Origin: Bacteroidaceae bacterium
GTDB taxonomy: Bacteria; Bacteroidota; Bacteroidia; Bacteroidales; Bacteroidaceae
Assembly: GCA_017615245.1 (NCBI GenBank)
Contig: JAGAAL010000040.1
Coordinates: forward strand, 1 to 64,000
DNA: 64,000 nt
Direction: 5' to 3'
Below the pieces are notes generated by a model. The model searched no databases. It had not been told where the DNA came from and saw nothing but the letters and a program-made list of their open reading frames with translations. This document shows, piece after piece, positions 7,106-16,212 of this stretch. Made by a program: the position numbers and the translations under genes. The stretch's first letter is position 1. Each line of letters opens with the position of its first letter.

Positions 7106-8748
7106 GAAACAGAATCACCCAAACAATATGCCTTATCTGTATGGTGGCAACCTTAGCAATGGTGTCAGCAAGCCCTTGCTATGCTCAAAAGAAGACAACT
7201 ACCACTACGAAAAAGACAACCACGACTGCAAAAAAGGCTACTACAACCACAAAGAAAGCAACGGCTACAACCAAGAAAACGACTACTACAACCACAAAGA
7301 AAACTGCAGCTAAACCTGTGGATAAGAAAACCCAACTGAAAAACGAACAGGTCGCCACACAGAAAAAACGTGAGCAGTCGCAGCAACAGATTTCTGTTAT
7401 CAACAAGAATATCAAGGCAAACCTCGATAGCGTACTCATTCTCAACAATCGCATTGATCGGCAACAATATCAAATCGATAGCCTCAATCGTGCAGTCAAA
7501 GCAATGGAGATACGTATCGACACCCTCAACAATCAGATAACTCGCACGAAAAAGGAGCTGATTGACAAGAAGAAGAAATTCGCTAATGCGATGGTTTACC
7601 TGCAACGCCATAAAACTATCCAAGAGAAACTGATGTTTATCTTCTCTGCTGATAATTTCTCACAACTCATCCGCCGTCTGCGCTACATCAAAGAGTATTC
7701 TTCCTATCAGAAAGTGCAAGGTGAGATGCTGAAACAGCAACAGAAAGAGCTGGAGGCTATGCAGCAGGAACTGGTGGACATCAAAGCCAAGATGGAAGCC
7801 AATCTGCAAGCGATGCATCGTAAGGAACAGGCACTTGAAGCCAACAAGAAGAACTGCCAGACAAAAGTGGCATATCTTAATCAAAACCTTACTGCTGTCC
7901 AAAATCAAATCAAACAATTGCAGCAGAAAGAAGCTAACCTTAATGCACAAATTGAACGATTGATTCAGGAAGAAATCGCTGAAGCCAAACGTAAGGCAGA
8001 GGAAGCACGTCGCAAAGCAGAAGAGGAAGCACGTAGAGCAGAGGAAGCTCGCAAGGAGAAGGAGCGTCAGTTGGCAGAAGCGAAGAAACGTCAGGAGGAA
8101 GCCGACCGTATTCGCAAAGAAGCAGAAGCTGCTGCCAAAGTCGCTGCAACTGAAGCAGAAAAGATTGCAGCCAAAGAGAAAGCAGAGAAGGCCAAAGCTG
8201 ATGCCAATGCTGCAGCAAAAGACATAAAGACTGCGGAGAAAGAAGTGAAGAGTGCTGTAAAGGCAGAGAAAGAAGATGCCAACAAACCAAAGCCACTTGT
8301 AGAAGCTTACAAACAATCTGCACAAGCAGAAGCCCAGCTATCCTCGAACTTTGCCAACAACAAGGGTAAACTACCAATGCCTATCACAGGAACCTACAGC
8401 ATCGTAGGTAATTATGGTACATATACTGTGGAGGGGCTGAAGAGTGTGACACTCGATAATAAAGGTATCGACATAAGAGGTACAGCCGGCTGTATGGCTC
8501 GCTCAATTTTCGATGGAGAGGTTTCTTCTGTATTCCAATACGGTGCCACCTATATCATTATGGTACGACACGGCAGTTACATCTCTGTTTATTCAGGACT
8601 TTCATCCGTAGCTGTTTCCAAAGGGGCCAAAGTGACAACTAAGCAGTCATTAGGTAAAGTGGGAGCCGATACCGACGGGCACTATACCCTGCATTTCCAG
8701 CTACGCAAAGAAAGCGCTCGCCTCAACCCAGAACAATGGGTGAAGTAA
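7102..8748 (+). CDS. EnvC-like murein hydrolase activator, degenerate M23 domain
   Basis: Exported coiled-coil protein of 548 residues with a LytM/M23 C-terminal domain. In order: signal peptide (about 1-28), a Lys/Thr tract (30-75), a long coiled coil (80-290), an Ala/Glu/Lys-rich helix (290-400) and the LytM domain (about 425-548). The zinc-binding pattern is incomplete. KGIDIRG stands where HxGxD is expected and TLHFQL where HLHFE is expected, so it is probably not a peptidase. Escherichia coli EnvC likewise lost these residues and activates amidases. The Lys/Thr tract is coded by repetitive ACN/AAR codons. Translation starts within the DUF4292 stop codon. Confidence 0.85.
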   Translation: MRNRITQTICLICMVATLAMVSASPCYAQKKTTTTTKKTTTTAKKATTTTKKATATTKKTTTTTTKKTAAKPVDKKTQLKNEQVATQKKREQSQQQISVINKNIKANLDSVLILNNRIDRQQYQIDSLNRAVKAMEIRIDTLNNQITRTKKELIDKKKKFANAMVYLQRHKTIQEKLMFIFSADNFSQLIRRLRYIKEYSSYQKVQGEMLKQQQKELEAMQQELVDIKAKMEANLQAMHRKEQALEANKKNCQTKVAYLNQNLTAVQNQIKQLQQKEANLNAQIERLIQEEIAEAKRKAEEARRKAEEEARRAEEARKEKERQLAEAKKRQEEADRIRKEAEAAAKVAATEAEKIAAKEKAEKAKADANAAAKDIKTAEKEVKSAVKAEKEDANKPKPLVEAYKQSAQAEAQLSSNFANNKGKLPMPITGTYSIVGNYGTYTVEGLKSVTLDNKGIDIRGTAGCMARSIFDGEVSSVFQYGATYIIMVRHGSYISVYSGLSSVAVSKGAKVTTKQSLGKVGADTDGHYTLHFQLRKESARLNPEQWVK

Positions 8749-8750
8749 TG

Positions 8751-8766
8751 TTTAGTGTTAAGAGTT
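8751..8766. repeat. Heptamer-type repeat between convergent genes
   Basis: TTTAGTGTTAAGAGTT matches 4513-4528 exactly. It fills the 16-bp gap between the EnvC-like gene and the convergent dgt gene. Confidence 0.55.
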
Positions 8767-10099
8767 AAATGATGGGAATACTCTCACCGTTAATCTTGCG
8801 GAAGAGATCGAGTGCATAAACATCAGTCATACCTGTGATATAATCAAGTACAGACATGATGCGCTCATAAACATTCTCGCTATGAACACTATATTGCTTG
8901 GAAACGCGTTCAAGCAGCAGACGTGAATAGGCTGCATCTGGGTTCATCGCAGCCGTAGTGAAGAGGTCAATGAGGGTACTGATGATTTTGTAACCAGCCA
9001 ACTCGATGTCTACAACATCTTTACTGCGATAGATATGAGCATAGGATGCTTTCTCACATTGCTGATAAGCCTCGCCGATACGACCCTCAAGATGTTTAAT
9101 GAGTGAATTATCGAATGTGCCATTAAGGATTGCTTCTTCATTCTCGACAAACACCTGAACACAAGCAGCCTCCAAGGCTCCTATACAACAAGAGCGCAGA
9201 TAGGCAATCTGTTCATTAAGGTCTGTTACCCGCTCTAACACTTTCCTCATTTGAGCCTGACGTTCTTCATCGAAATAATTGAGCAACAACTGTCTGGTTT
9301 GGTCTGACGAAAGGATTTTCAACTTATGGGCATCTTCGATATCCATAATCTCGTAGCAGATATCATCAGCAGCCTCAACAAGATATACAAGCGGATGGCG
9401 TGCATATTGAGGTTGAGAATCGTCTTGGTTCTTCTGAATAATCCCAAGCTCCTTGGCAATCTTTCGATAGGTTTCTATCTCGCTTTGGAAGAATCCGAAT
9501 TTCGGTTTGTTACCTGCCTGATTGGACGGGAAGGGGTATTTGACAATAGATGCAAGGGTGGAATAAGTCATCACAAATCCACCTTCACGACGTCCTTCAA
9601 ACTGATGAGTAAGTAAGCGGAAAGCATTGGCATTACCCTCGAAATGCGTAAGGTCGTTCCATTGTTCGGATGTCATAAGAGGCCGGTATTTTTGTCCTGC
9701 TCCTTCTGCAAAGAAAGCAGCAATAGCCCGCTCACCAGAATGGCCAAATGGAGGGTTGCCCATATCGTGTGCCAAACAGGCTGCACTGACAATAGAACCA
9801 CATTCCATAATATGAGAATCCTTCAACTCAGTATGCTTCATCAATAGACGGTGAGCCACATCATCGCCTAATGAACGTCCCACACTGGCTACTTCGAGGC
9901 TGTGAGTCAGACGATTATGCACAAAGATGCTTCCAGGCAGAGGAAATACCTGTGTCTTGTTTTGCAATCGACGGAAAGGTGAAGAGAATATCAGTCGGTC
10001 GTAATCACGATGAAACTCTGTACGATCGTCTTTTTTCTGATAGTGCTGGTCCTCTTGTCCCAGGCGCTTGTTGGATATGAGTTGATGCCAATTCATCAT
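8765..10099 (-). CDS. dgt: Deoxyguanosinetriphosphate triphosphohydrolase
   Basis: HD-domain enzyme that cleaves dGTP or other dNTPs to the nucleoside and tripolyphosphate, helping set nucleotide pools. It has 444 residues. The N-terminal part reads FSSPFRRLQNKTQVF, then HNRLTHSLEV (metal ligand H66) and AACLAHDMGNPPFGHSGE with the HD pair at 111-112, all typical. Two consecutive ATG codons (10094-10099) could serve as start. It converges on the EnvC-like gene with a 16-bp gap and follows a terminator that separates it from the glycine-lipid genes. Confidence 0.95.
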   Translation of the reverse strand: MMNWHQLISNKRLGQEDQHYQKKDDRTEFHRDYDRLIFSSPFRRLQNKTQVFPLPGSIFVHNRLTHSLEVASVGRSLGDDVAHRLLMKHTELKDSHIMECGSIVSAACLAHDMGNPPFGHSGERAIAAFFAEGAGQKYRPLMTSEQWNDLTHFEGNANAFRLLTHQFEGRREGGFVMTYSTLASIVKYPFPSNQAGNKPKFGFFQSEIETYRKIAKELGIIQKNQDDSQPQYARHPLVYLVEAADDICYEIMDIEDAHKLKILSSDQTRQLLLNYFDEERQAQMRKVLERVTDLNEQIAYLRSCCIGALEAACVQVFVENEEAILNGTFDNSLIKHLEGRIGEAYQQCEKASYAHIYRSKDVVDIELAGYKIISTLIDLFTTAAMNPDAAYSRLLLERVSKQYSVHSENVYERIMSVLDYITGMTDVYALDLFRKINGESIPII

Positions 10100-10123
10100 A
10101 ATAATTACTATTCTTTAATTTAA

Positions 10124-10165
10124 TAAAAAAAAGAGGATAATTACACTCTCGTGCCATTGTCCTCT
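10124..10165 (-). terminator. Terminator after glsB
   Basis: Read on the minus strand, AGAGGA (10165-10160) pairs with TCCTCT (10137-10132) and is followed by a run of eight or more T. This matches a rho-independent terminator for the gls genes. Nearby, 10237-10258 is a near-palindrome (GCAAAAAA around ATGCAT). Confidence 0.65.
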
Positions 10166-10296
10166 AAAAAATGATAAACACCTATTTACTACTTTATAGC
10201 TTTGACTGACTAAGAGCAAAAAGGTTTAAACGATTTGCAAAAAAAATGCATTTTTTGCGATTTTCCCGTTTTTCCTTTCTTTTTGCTTAGCTGTCT

Positions 10297-11301
10297 TTAT
10301 TTTTTAATCACCTTATTGGCACCCGAGGTGATGTGTGAGAGAACCTTGATGGACTGATTAACCAGTTCGGGATGTTCTTTCGCAAAATTATCGATATGTC
10401 GGATACGTTTGCTTTCGATAATTTCATCAATGGCAATCAAAATACCTGTCTCTTCCACATCTCCAAAGCCGTCATTGATAGCTGTTCCAAACATCTTCAT
10501 GGTTGGCGACAGGCTCATGTAGGCATTCACCAATGGAGGAATAGTGAGTCCGCAACTGCGAATTTCACGATTCAGGATAACATAATCTTCCTTGAAGTCA
10601 TCATAACAGAACAACTGCTCGAACTCCTTTGGATCGTGCTCGATTGCCAATGGCTTCATTGGAACAATCAGATTGTCCTTATCAGGGAAATGCTTGTTAA
10701 GGAAATAGAGAATCATGTCTCTGCATCTACGGTTATAGGAAGGATACATTGTCATTTTTCCAAAAAAATACTTACAGTTTGGCATGATGACCGACAATGC
10801 TCCAAGTCCATCCCACAAGTTGTCGAGGGCAAATAATCCTTTGGTGTCTTTGCGTGTAGCCTGATACTCCAGAGTGACAAACGAACGTCCCAACTCTACG
10901 GTGTAGGGCAGATAGTCATGGATAAACGTATCCGAGAAATGGAACATGTGGGAAGTCGCCAAAATAGGTTGCCCCTTCTCATCGTACTCCACCTCTGTGC
11001 CTAAAAGATAACGATAGCCACCTATAATCTCTTCCTCGTCAGGATTCCACACGATAAGTTGCTTGTATGGGTTCTCACACACATCCAGCTCATCAAGATC
11101 CATTTCTTTTCCGGTTCCACCTCCTGCGGCACGAAAAGCAATCTCACGCAAACGTCCAATCTCCTTAACCACATTGGGTGCATTCTGCCAAGTGACAACA
11201 AAAATCTCGTTATTGCTGCGATTGGTAAGTCGCAAGCGCTTGTCTTCCGTGAGTTCCGATTTCAGTATTTCTCGGTTGATGGGAGCAATAATTTCTTTCA
11301 T
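10297..11301 (-). CDS. glsB: GNAT-fold N-acyltransferase for glycine lipids (GlsB-like)
   Basis: Predicted N-acyltransferase that joins a 3-hydroxy fatty acid to glycine in the first step of glycine-lipid synthesis. Glycine lipids are membrane amino-lipids of Bacteroidales. The 334-residue protein belongs to the hemolysin-like/OlsB group. Telling segments are RLREIAFRAAGGGTGKEMDLDELD, VELGRSFVTLEYQ (acyl-ACP region) and LWDGLGALSVIMPNCKYFFGKMTMYPSYN. Its start overlaps the stop of the plsC-type gene by 4 nt. This matches the glsA/glsB pair described in Bacteroides thetaiotaomicron. Lipid specificity is inferred from that pairing. Confidence 0.82.
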   Translation of the reverse strand: MKEIIAPINREILKSELTEDKRLRLTNRSNNEIFVVTWQNAPNVVKEIGRLREIAFRAAGGGTGKEMDLDELDVCENPYKQLIVWNPDEEEIIGGYRYLLGTEVEYDEKGQPILATSHMFHFSDTFIHDYLPYTVELGRSFVTLEYQATRKDTKGLFALDNLWDGLGALSVIMPNCKYFFGKMTMYPSYNRRCRDMILYFLNKHFPDKDNLIVPMKPLAIEHDPKEFEQLFCYDDFKEDYVILNREIRSCGLTIPPLVNAYMSLSPTMKMFGTAINDGFGDVEETGILIAIDEIIESKRIRHIDNFAKEHPELVNQSIKVLSHITSGANKVIKK

Positions 11302-12137
11302 GAATCTAATTCGTATACTTTATCCTTCACCCATTGTGCCCATTCGGCATGTGACTTCGACTTGTCGAATGTCTGCCAAGGAATCGGCTCTCCAAAGGTG
11401 ACAGTAAATGATTTCCCTACATTCTTATACATCTCATCTACAAGAAACAGCATCGCCAAATTTACTTTCAAGTGGAGTGCCTTGCAGATGTTAGCAATGC
11501 GATAGAACCGCTCTGAGTTCTGCCCCGAGAAATGTACGGGTATCACATCGCGTTGGTATTCGATGCTTTTGCTGATAAATGTCTTCTTCCAATCAAGGTC
11601 ACGAATAACGCCATGTTGCTTTCTTGAACAAAGCCCTGCAGGAAACATCAACACATTATTCTCTGACTGGAAAGCAGTATCGACCATCTTGGGAAAATTA
11701 CGGCTTTGGCTACCCGTTTTGTTGATTGGGATGCACAAAGGAGCTAACCCCTCGAGATTCATCAGCACATCGTTGACAAGATACTTGATCTTGCTATTGT
11801 ATTTATGACACAGAATACTACCCAAAGCCACACCATCTTCTCCTCCAAGTGGATGGTTGGACACGATGGTATAGTACCGACCGCCTTCGTTCGATGGCAG
11901 TTCCTCGATTCCCTTCACATTAAGAGTCATTTCGAGATAGGCGACACACTCGTCCAAGAAGTCCTGACCATACTTCCCTTTGGCACGGCCTGTTAGATAG
12001 CGGTTCACTTCGTCCTGATGTAATATCTTCTTGAGCCAGTTGACAACAAATCGTGGGAAATACTTGTATTTGCTCCCTGCTTTGCTCTTAACGATAGCTT
12101 CCACGTCTATCTTAAAATCCACATCGTTCTGTGCCAT
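11298..12137 (-). CDS. glsA: PlsC-type O-acyltransferase for glycine lipids (GlsA-like)
   Basis: Membrane-associated lysophospholipid-type acyltransferase of 279 residues. It is predicted to add the second acyl chain to the hydroxyl of N-acylated glycine. The active-site block is VSNHPLGGEDGVALG (histidine and aspartate of the PlsC family), with MFPAGLCSRK as the second conserved block. The downstream N-acyltransferase overlaps by 4 nt, so both are made together. The minus-strand -7 element at 12156-12163 lies 19 bp before the start codon. Confidence 0.82.
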   Translation of the reverse strand: MAQNDVDFKIDVEAIVKSKAGSKYKYFPRFVVNWLKKILHQDEVNRYLTGRAKGKYGQDFLDECVAYLEMTLNVKGIEELPSNEGGRYYTIVSNHPLGGEDGVALGSILCHKYNSKIKYLVNDVLMNLEGLAPLCIPINKTGSQSRNFPKMVDTAFQSENNVLMFPAGLCSRKQHGVIRDLDWKKTFISKSIEYQRDVIPVHFSGQNSERFYRIANICKALHLKVNLAMLFLVDEMYKNVGKSFTVTFGEPIPWQTFDKSKSHAEWAQWVKDKVYELDS

Positions 12138-12155
12138 AATACAAATTTAGTCTTG

Positions 12156-12163
12156 CAAAGATA
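12156..12163 (-). promoter_or_regulatory. -7 element of the gls promoter
   Basis: The minus strand reads TATCTTTG, the exact Bacteroidota -7 consensus. The expected -33 position (about 12184) falls inside the heptamer array at 12171-12201 and has no TTTG. Confidence 0.65.
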
Positions 12164-12170
12164 CGAAATA

Positions 12171-12201
12171 TTTACCATTTACCATTTATCATTTATCATT
12201 T
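12171..12201. repeat. Heptamer array covering the gls -33 region
   Basis: Four heptamers of the type ATTTACC, ATTTACC, ATTTATC, ATTTATC lie directly upstream of the gls -7 box. They replace the normal -33 box. Confidence 0.7.
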
Positions 12202-12306
12202 TTTTGCAGAAAAACTGCTTCCTATACCTTATTTTTATATAAGAAGACACTTTTCCAAAGTGGATATAGCAATGATAAAGAATCGTAAGCATCTATTCGC
12301 GATTGA

Positions 12307-12367
12307 GTCCGAACCTAACGGACAGAGAGTCCGCTCCTTACGGACAAAGAGTTCGCTCCTTACGGAC
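12307..12367. repeat. Three tandem 22-nt palindromic units
   Basis: Three 17-nt palindromes, GTCCGAACCTAACGGAC (12307-12323), GTCCGCTCCTTACGGAC (12329-12345) and GTTCGCTCCTTACGGAC (12351-12367), are separated by 5-nt purine linkers. Each has 5-bp arms and a 7-nt centre; the third has one mismatch in its arms. The 322-bp region 12138-12459 holds this array, the gls promoter, a terminator and a GC palindrome, and no gene that I can see. Confidence 0.85.
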
Positions 12368-12370
12368 ATT

Positions 12371-12408
12371 TCAAAAACAAGGTGCTCAGACATTTCTGTC
12401 CAAGCACC
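12371..12408 (-). terminator. Terminator of the 1153-residue protein gene
   Basis: On the minus strand GGTGCT (12408-12403) and TGTC-type inner arms pair with AGCACC (12386-12381). The stem has one internal CA/CA mismatch and is followed by TTGTTTTTG. It lies about 50 bp after the stop codon of the large gene. Confidence 0.65.
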
Positions 12409-12424
12409 TATAGTGTTTCCCAAA

Positions 12425-12460
12425 TTCCCTTCCCTTGAGGGGAAGGTTAGGGAGAGGCCT
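12425..12460. repeat. GC-rich palindrome abutting a stop codon
   Basis: The minus strand reads CCTCTCCCTAACCTTCCCC then TCAAGGGAAGGGAA, starting at the stop codon of the large secreted protein. It aligns closely with the copy inside the BlaR1-like gene (45723-45756). Confidence 0.7.
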
Positions 12461-15400
12461 TACTTCACGTATACCTTCTTGCCATCAACAATGTTGAGAC
12501 CCTTCTGGAGAGCATTGATTCTCTGACCAGCGAGGTTGTAGATAGCTGCGCTCTTACCATTGTTGACAAGGATTTCACGAACAGCTGTGTCTGGCTTCTT
12601 ATCAAGGTCACCACCAAGATAGAACAACTGGAAGTCATCGAAGATTACCCAGTCGCCTTCAACAGCTGTATTCTTGCGGAAGCCAATGCGGAGGTCAGAA
12701 CCTGCAGGAATCTCAATCTGAACCTTGTTGCAGTAAGCCTCTGGATTGAGACTGAAGCGAGAAGCTGTACCGAGCATTGAAGATGGATAGTAGAAGACGC
12801 CTTCTTCTGTCTCGATACGCTCATCGAATGGATAAGTGTTCTCAACCTGCCAAGCGAACTTGCTAATACCATTATCATCCTGGAACAGGTATCTACCAGT
12901 TGGGCCGTTTTGAATAACTGTATAGCCATCCTTTGAGGTAATCACTTCATCATTCTCATCATACAAATCATCCTCAGGAACTGAATAGGTCCAGATGGTA
13001 TCGATAGCAGTAGTCTCTGTTTCTGGGTCATAGTCACCCTCAACCAAGTCATTGCTGTTGTTGCGATAGTACTTCGTGAACGATGGCTCTGTGAACTTGC
13101 CGTCGCATACAGACTTCACGTATGCTGCAGATTCGATAGCGTTATCACCTTCTCCAGTGCTTGCATAAAGTTCTGCAAAGTGGCGCTCCCATGCATCCAC
13201 ATCACCACCAGCAACTGTCCAATAGCTTGTCCAACTCTGGTTAGAGTTATCGCGTACATTACGTGCATCACGATAGAGGGCACGAACACGGATTTCGTAC
13301 TTTCCTTCTGGCAGACCTTGAATAATCTGATACATGTCGATTGGGTTCACGTTCCAGATTTCTGAGTTGCCGCGAGCATACTCATTTGCTGTACCTCTGT
13401 TGCCGCTCCAGCCGTTTGATGGGCTATTCTCGAAGTCTGGGTTGACAATGAGTGAAGTGATATCGACTGGGTTGGTCTCTGATGCGTTCTTACCACCTGC
13501 TGCGATGATTGCACCCTTCTTAATGTAGAAGTTAATTGCAGTTGCATACTGATTGAGGGTTGCAACATTGCTGTAGTTTGCCTTCAGATCAGCGACTTGC
13601 TCTGCAAGGATAGCCTGAAGATCGGCATCGTCAAGGACAGAAGCCTGATCGTATGCATTCAGGTAAGATTGATATGCATTGAAGACTTCTCTTGCCTTAG
13701 CAATGTCGGTATATACATCTTTCTCCTTTGTTCCAAGCTCAGCAACATAAAGCATTGGCTTAATAAGAATATCAGACTGAACTGGTCCATCGATATAACC
13801 TTCTGCGTCAGGATTATTGTACTTGTCGAACAACTTATCGTAGTCTGAGCTAAGACTGTAGTAGCTTGAAGTTGCAGCAACAGCTTTCTGGATGTAATCC
13901 TCAGCCTCGTCAATTGCCTTGTTAGCGTCATCGTATCCATCGAAACCAACAATCGTTGCAGGAATAGCACTCAGCAATCCATTCACATAAGCGATATCAC
14001 CAAGGAAGGTAAGTTCTTCTGATTTTTCAGTCACAGCTGCCAGTTTCTTCTGAATCATAGCTGTGAAATCTGGCTCCTCGCCATAGTAGTAGAGCTGGAA
14101 TGCTGTGATTGAATAGAAACCGTTTACAGAAGCTTCTATCCAAACGTCGCCATCAGTTACTTCCACCATGCCAGTAGAAAGTGTACACCAAGAAGCTATC
14201 GTATTTCCATTCCACCATGCACGCGGTTCTGCACGCTCAGAACGTGAAGACTGTGTTGCCGTTCTAATAATGAAGTGAGTATCAATATCGTCAACACCTT
14301 CATTTGTCCAAGACTCAGCCATACCTGTGAGAGAATAGTATCCGTTTGGCAAACCCTTCAGATACTGACCAATCACAGAAATGCCACTCGTTGGCGTTGG
14401 AGCCCATGCCTTACAAGAAGTCATGTGATGGTCGAAGTAAACCTCCCAACCTGGACCACCATTACCTTTCTTATACCATTTGAATGGAACTGTATCATCA
14501 GAACCAGACAGTACAACGTCGCCAGAATATACTGTTCTCGCATCCTTATGTGCCTGATTGTCACCACTAAATTCCATGTCGCTCCAAGCCTCTGGCCAAT
14601 TCTCATACTTCCAGAAACCTGTCTCCTCGTCCCAAGTAGGATTATTCTCAGTGTTGCAGAAGAATGGCTGGTTAATCATGTCTGAGAAATTGTAAACACC
14701 ATCAACTGCTGGGCTAGTGAGGATATAAACAATTTTTGCGTCATTCAAAGTGTTGTATGCCTCTGCATAAGTCTCTGGGGAAGAAACAATTGAGAAATCC
14801 TCTGCTGTAGCAACAAGGATTGCAGCATCAATTGCCTGAACAAATGCATCCTTTCCATCATAATCAGTTGATGCAGCCAATGCTTCCATAGTTGCGATAG
14901 CATTGGTTAACTTCTGTGCATCCTGATAGTGCTGAGTATAAGCCGTAAACAGCTCATTGAATGCTGCTGTAGCCGCCTCAATGCCTTCAACTGTTTTGTC
15001 ATCGTAATCAAGTTCCATGATTTCGTCCTGCAGCATCGCACCAAGAGCTGGGTATTCAACCATAATCTCCTCAGCAAGAGCTTCTGCTTTCTTCTGAGCA
15101 ATTTCCATTGCTTTGTAAGCCAAAGCCATCTTCGCTGCCTCATCTGCAGTACCTCTATAAATAAGATGGAAATTGGTTGCAAAGAATGTATCCGCATCCT
15201 TTGCTTCTGTTTTGCTGATACCGACCTTTACCCATGAATCTTCTGTAACAAAGAAAGTCACTTTGTTGTAAACAGTCTCGTCCTCGTCACTCTCAAATGG
15301 GAGATATTTGTTGCTATCGAACCAAACCTTGGAGCCTGGGACAGAGCAAGGCCCCCAACGTCCTTCCACCTGATTGTATTGTCCGTCTGACATATCCCAA

Positions 15401-15921
15401 CCTGGATAGCCATCTTCTCCATCCTTTGGACCAGCATAGAGTTGCTCATACACTTCCTCGAACAAACGAGGCATCAATGGATTTGAAAACTCATTACCAG
15501 ATGCCGTGAACTCTTTGCTGTTAATATCGTAAGTACCAGCAACTGCATAAAGTTTAGACAAATTTTCCCATGAGCCTTCAGCAAAAGAATTAGGGTCAAC
15601 ATCCCATGAGGTACCAAAACGATAGTAACCCTGGCAGTTCAATTCATACATACCAGCGGGAATTTGAATCACCTGAAAAAGATCACAATCTGCACCTGAG
15701 TAACATTCAAACAAGCCCCCGGTCGTTGTAAGACTACCTGACGAGCTATTAAATGTCCAGCAGTCCATAGGATCATTTTCGAAGCTCAAGTTTCCAAAGC
15801 CGACTGCTTCTGAAACATCGTCCCCAATCTTCCATTGTGAAGCATCGGGAGCATCTTGAGCAAATGCAGCAAAACTTGTCATCAAGATTGCTGCGCAAAG
15901 TAGAAGTTTTTTCATACTCAA
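12460..15921 (-). CDS. Large secreted protein with three related beta modules
   Basis: Exported protein of 1153 residues; the family is not recognised. A signal peptide (MSMKKLLLCAAILMTSFAAFAQ) is followed by three regions that look related, each with an 'I-Q-I/LP-x-G-x-Y-x-L/I' strand and a closing 'F-x-L-x-Y-x-G' strand. They cover about residues 60-260 (VIQIPAGMYEL to NFHLIYRG), 490-640 (YLKGLPNGYYSL to AFQLYYYG) and 860-1110 (IIQGLPEGKYEI to DFQLFYLG). Helical, Ala-rich linkers separate them. The fold resembles galactose-binding jelly rolls, so glycan binding is plausible but unproven. The C-terminus, IYNLAGQRINALQKGLNIVDGKKVYVK without its middle, resembles the short tail common in secreted Prevotella proteins. 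It is divergent from a hybrid sensor that may control it. Confidence 0.7.
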   Translation of the reverse strand: MSMKKLLLCAAILMTSFAAFAQDAPDASQWKIGDDVSEAVGFGNLSFENDPMDCWTFNSSSGSLTTTGGLFECYSGADCDLFQVIQIPAGMYELNCQGYYRFGTSWDVDPNSFAEGSWENLSKLYAVAGTYDINSKEFTASGNEFSNPLMPRLFEEVYEQLYAGPKDGEDGYPGWDMSDGQYNQVEGRWGPCSVPGSKVWFDSNKYLPFESDEDETVYNKVTFFVTEDSWVKVGISKTEAKDADTFFATNFHLIYRGTADEAAKMALAYKAMEIAQKKAEALAEEIMVEYPALGAMLQDEIMELDYDDKTVEGIEAATAAFNELFTAYTQHYQDAQKLTNAIATMEALAASTDYDGKDAFVQAIDAAILVATAEDFSIVSSPETYAEAYNTLNDAKIVYILTSPAVDGVYNFSDMINQPFFCNTENNPTWDEETGFWKYENWPEAWSDMEFSGDNQAHKDARTVYSGDVVLSGSDDTVPFKWYKKGNGGPGWEVYFDHHMTSCKAWAPTPTSGISVIGQYLKGLPNGYYSLTGMAESWTNEGVDDIDTHFIIRTATQSSRSERAEPRAWWNGNTIASWCTLSTGMVEVTDGDVWIEASVNGFYSITAFQLYYYGEEPDFTAMIQKKLAAVTEKSEELTFLGDIAYVNGLLSAIPATIVGFDGYDDANKAIDEAEDYIQKAVAATSSYYSLSSDYDKLFDKYNNPDAEGYIDGPVQSDILIKPMLYVAELGTKEKDVYTDIAKAREVFNAYQSYLNAYDQASVLDDADLQAILAEQVADLKANYSNVATLNQYATAINFYIKKGAIIAAGGKNASETNPVDITSLIVNPDFENSPSNGWSGNRGTANEYARGNSEIWNVNPIDMYQIIQGLPEGKYEIRVRALYRDARNVRDNSNQSWTSYWTVAGGDVDAWERHFAELYASTGEGDNAIESAAYVKSVCDGKFTEPSFTKYYRNNSNDLVEGDYDPETETTAIDTIWTYSVPEDDLYDENDEVITSKDGYTVIQNGPTGRYLFQDDNGISKFAWQVENTYPFDERIETEEGVFYYPSSMLGTASRFSLNPEAYCNKVQIEIPAGSDLRIGFRKNTAVEGDWVIFDDFQLFYLGGDLDKKPDTAVREILVNNGKSAAIYNLAGQRINALQKGLNIVDGKKVYVK

Positions 15922-15988
15922 ATTTGTTTTTGATTAAAAAGATTAATAAATTGGGTGTTTTGAATTAGTCAAAATTGATTTGTGACTG

Positions 15989-15996
15989 CAAAGTTA
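15989..15996 (-). promoter_or_regulatory. -7 element for the large secreted protein
   Basis: The minus strand reads TAACTTTG, 67 bp upstream of the start codon. A weak -33-like TTG lies about 19 bp further upstream. The divergent sensor gene uses the identical octamer at 16165-16172. Confidence 0.55.
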
Positions 15997-16143
15997 AAAA
16001 TTAATATTTATAGTGCAATGCCGATGTTTCAAATTTGAAAGAGTTTTTCGCTTTTAAGCAAGAAAAGCACTTATTTTAAATGAAAAAAGACGGTTGTTGT
16101 TACAAAATTTACAATAATTAGCTAACTATTTTAGATTTTGTTT

Positions 16144-16172
16144 TTTGAAATAATGAAAATGTATTAACTTTG
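16144..16172 (+). promoter_or_regulatory. Promoter of the hybrid sensor gene
   Basis: TTTG at 16144-16147 and TAACTTTG at 16165-16172 are separated by 17 bp, slightly short of the usual 19-21. The start codon is at 16213. Confidence 0.5.
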
Positions 16173-16212
16173 TAGCGCATTACTAAAAATAAGAGACTAA
16201 TCATATAATTGT

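Noticed and set aside
7660..8325. Long antisense frame inside the EnvC-like gene (Phe/Leu/Cys-rich)
   Set aside because: It is the mirror of the Lys/Glu/Ala-rich coiled coil; the sense frame has signal peptide and domain structure.
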